Assembly: GCA_020846435.1 (NCBI GenBank)
Contig: JADLDY010000012.1
Coordinates: 19,848-83,847 of the forward strand
DNA from: Deltaproteobacteria bacterium
GTDB taxonomy: Bacteria > Desulfobacterota > GWC2-55-46
Direction: 5' to 3'
Length of the DNA: 64,000 nucleotides
The position numbers were made by a program, and so were the translations under genes. A model generated the notes under the pieces. It was not told the origin of the DNA, searched no databases, and saw only the letters and a program-made list of their open reading frames with translations. The first letter of the stretch is position 1. Each line of letters begins with the position of its first letter. Shown here in pieces: positions 62,901-64,000 of this stretch.

Positions 62901-62929
62901 ATTTTATGATAATATTTGTCTTATGTCAA
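62901..62929 (-). promoter_or_regulatory. Near-consensus sigma70 promoter of the lipoprotein gene
   Basis: On the minus strand TTGACA (62924-62929) and TAAAAT (62901-62906) with a 17-base spacer, about 70 bases before the start codon. The surrounding gap 62832-63452 otherwise shows AT-rich sequence without a supported gene up to 63129, then the hairpin repeats. Confidence 0.7.
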
Positions 62930-63140
62930 GTAGGCTGTATTCCTGGTGCGGCAGGTAAACCAAAAGAGTATACTTTAGCTTAAGATTATAAGAGGATTAT
63001 TGTATTGTTGAGGATCGTCTCTTGGTTAGACTCAAATCGCAGAAGGGGCTAAAATGAATTCTTTCGAGGTTAATATAGCCCCGTAAGGTAAAACGGAAAA
63101 ATTTAGCTGTAAATTAATGGGTTATGATTTTCAGTCCTTT

Positions 63141-63181
63141 CCACTTTCACGGCGGTGAAGCCGCCAATCCCCGTGGATACG
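63141..63181 (+). pseudogene. Partial tRNA-Glu duplicate (possible attachment-site remnant)
   Basis: CTTTCACGGCGG (63144-63155) equals the anticodon-arm side of tRNA-Glu and AATCCCCGTGG (63166-63176) equals its T-stem/acceptor side; the ten bases between are scrambled. It is a second truncated tRNA-Glu copy 1.8 kb from the intact gene. Confidence 0.65.
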
Positions 63182-63365
63182 CTGGCGCAAACCCGCAAGG
63201 GCGAGTACAGGGAGGACGAGATCGATAGTGGTGCGCAAAGCGCACCCTACAAGGCTGGGATGCGAACCCCGGAGGGGTTCGACAATCTTGCAGGACAGCA
63301 AGATTGCACTTTTGCGCGAAGCGCAAAAGCCCGAAGGGGCGAGTCCATGGATGGACAAACTCGAT
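63182..63365. repeat. Modular hairpin repeat, copy C (compound)
   Basis: A truncated unit (ggcgcaaacccgcaagggcg, agtacagggagga) is followed by GTGCGCAAAGCGCAC at 63231-63245, then GAACCCC-GGA-GGGGTTC, CAATCTTGC-AGGACA-GCAAGATTG, CTTTTGCGC-GAA-GCGCAAAAG, CCCGAAGGGGCGAG and GTCCA-TGGA-TGGAC. The second part is nearly identical to copy B. Confidence 0.85.
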
Positions 63366-63452
63366 AATGCTACGCATCTACAAGATTTATTGCTTTTTCG
63401 GAACAATTTATTGTAGCATTATTCATTGTTGGCGTAAATTGAGAAACAGAGA

Positions 63453-63878
63453 ATGATATTGGATAAATTCATTAAAAAAGTCGATTTGCTTTCTAAGAAA
63501 GAACTGGACAAGGTCCAACTGCTCGCGTTCTATTATCAATATGGTAATGTGGACTTTTGCTTTACCGTAGATGATGTTTGCTCGTGGTTCACAACCGTGG
63601 ATGTTCATTTGCCAAATAAAGCTCGTTTAAAGAAAAATCTTAGTAACTCGAAGAAATTTATTAAAGGAAAGGAGTTAAATTCATTTCGTTTGCACGCAAA
63701 TGAAATGCAGCAGTTGAGTAAGTCTTACCCGTTTATGACCGAAGAAGATGAAGAGATAGTATGTAGTGATACGATTTTACCATGGGCTTTATATGTCAAA
63801 ACAAGGGGCTATATCGAAGTCATTGCTAAACAAATTAACGCATCTTTTGAAAGCAATATTTTTGATGGTTGCGCTGAC
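63453..63878 (+). pseudogene. 5' part of an unrecognised gene, cut by an IS3-family element
   Basis: The open frame runs on to 63905, but its last nine or so residues are read from IS sequence that starts at about 63875. About 141 native residues remain: MILDKFIKKVDLLSKKELDK, then VDFCFTVDDVCSWF, LPNKARLKKNLSNSKKFIKG and a helical IEVIAKQINASFESNIFDGC. The break falls in mid-domain. It is AT-rich. From memory, similar N-termini occur in accessory-region proteins of unknown role, so no function is assigned. Confidence 0.65.
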
Positions 63879-64000
63879 CGTACCCCCTTTTTAAGCCACT
63901 GTTAAGTAGAGTTCGGGGTTTTTAGTTTGATGCCTTCTGGCAAATTCTTCTGGCGTTAAATCGTTCAAAGAGCTATGGGGCCGATAGGTGTTGTACTCGA
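63875..64000 (-). mobile_element. End of an IS3-family insertion sequence (continues past the window)
   Basis: The element begins with the TG-type terminus TGACCGTACCCCCTTTTTAA at about 63875, immediately beside the interrupted gene, and encodes the 3' end of a transposase. Only about 126 bases are inside the window, so the second end and any target duplication cannot be seen. Confidence 0.85.
63891..64000 (-). CDS. IS3-family transposase OrfB, C-terminal end (partial)
   Basis: The final 35 codons read EYNTYRPHSSLNDLTPEEFA followed by RRHQTKNPELYLTVA and a TAA stop at 63891-63893. 'YNxxRPHSSLxxLTPxEFA' is the hallmark C-terminus of the rve integrase domain of IS3-family (IS407/ISL-type group) transposases. 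The rest lies beyond the right edge. Confidence 0.92.
   Translation of the reverse strand, partial: EYNTYRPHSSLNDLTPEEFARRHQTKNPELYLTVA

Noticed and set aside
61121..63365. CRISPR array or integron attC series
   Set aside because: There are no evenly spaced identical direct repeats with unique spacers, no cas genes, and no integrase; the units are hairpins with changing stems.

Overview
The window is a GC-rich bacterial chromosome segment, mostly housekeeping, with a small AT-richer accessory zone at the right end. Conserved gene strings (priA-def-fmt-DUF116; rpsF-rpsR-rplI-dnaB; rho-rpmE-thyX-prfA-murA-hisGDBHAF; panB-panC-panD), an LPS exporter pair (lptF/lptG), three small triheme c-type cytochromes and a ThiC-like gene inside a cobalamin operon suggest a Gram-negative, probably anaerobic or respiratory bacterium of the Desulfobacterota ('deltaproteobacteria') / Nitrospirota kind. 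The sequence alone does not fix the species. Short inverted repeats of the 'cattctgag...cagaatgac' and 'cattgcgag...cgcaatgac' type sit in several intergenic gaps.

Layout, left to right. 1-133 is the end of a PilZ-like gene. 222-5031 (minus) carries DUF116, fmt, def and priA. 5032-5930 is a repeat-rich gap with a BON-domain lipoprotein. 5932-6969 is an AT-rich, probably acquired, single-domain RelA/SpoT alarmone synthetase. 7093-9740 (minus) is the rpsF-rpsR-rplI-dnaB transcript with intrinsic terminators. 10200-20549 (minus) is the long rho-rpmE-thyX-prfA-murA-his cluster ending in a DUF2127 membrane protein. 20753-24123 (minus) holds coaE, pgeF, rluD, a small conserved protein and a GntR/FCD regulator. 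24384-25157 (plus) is a TIM-barrel sugar-phosphate-isomerase-like gene. 25206-31722 is a cobalamin riboswitch followed by a seven-gene operon for corrinoid adenosylation, amidation and lower-ligand assembly; its last gene is a ThiC homologue best read as BzaF (5-hydroxybenzimidazole synthase). 31904-42494 has comM, a hybrid histidine kinase, a cysteine-desulfurase-like gene, tsaD, rsmA, a deoxynucleoside kinase, panBCD and a DUF502 gene. 42663-52152 is a sugar-phosphate cluster: tkt, a tal-pgi fusion, gnd, zwf, glk, pgl. 52241-53621 (minus) is the cytochrome trio. 53915-60957 carries aspS, a TMTC-like glycosyltransferase with TPRs, lptG/lptF, a HEPN gene and an XRE regulator.

The right end (about 60970-64000) is the unusual part. 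tRNA-Lys and tRNA-Glu genes are interleaved with pieces of broken tRNA-Glu and tRNA-Lys and with a modular hairpin repeat whose stems co-vary between copies while most loops stay fixed. A lipoprotein gene lies between the intact tRNA-Glu and a partial tRNA-Glu duplicate. At the edge, an IS3-family element has cut into an unrecognised gene.

The observations I rate highest are the tRNA-associated modular hairpin repeat, the loss of key catalytic residues in the transaldolase half of the tal-pgi fusion, and the BzaF-type gene in the riboswitch-controlled operon.
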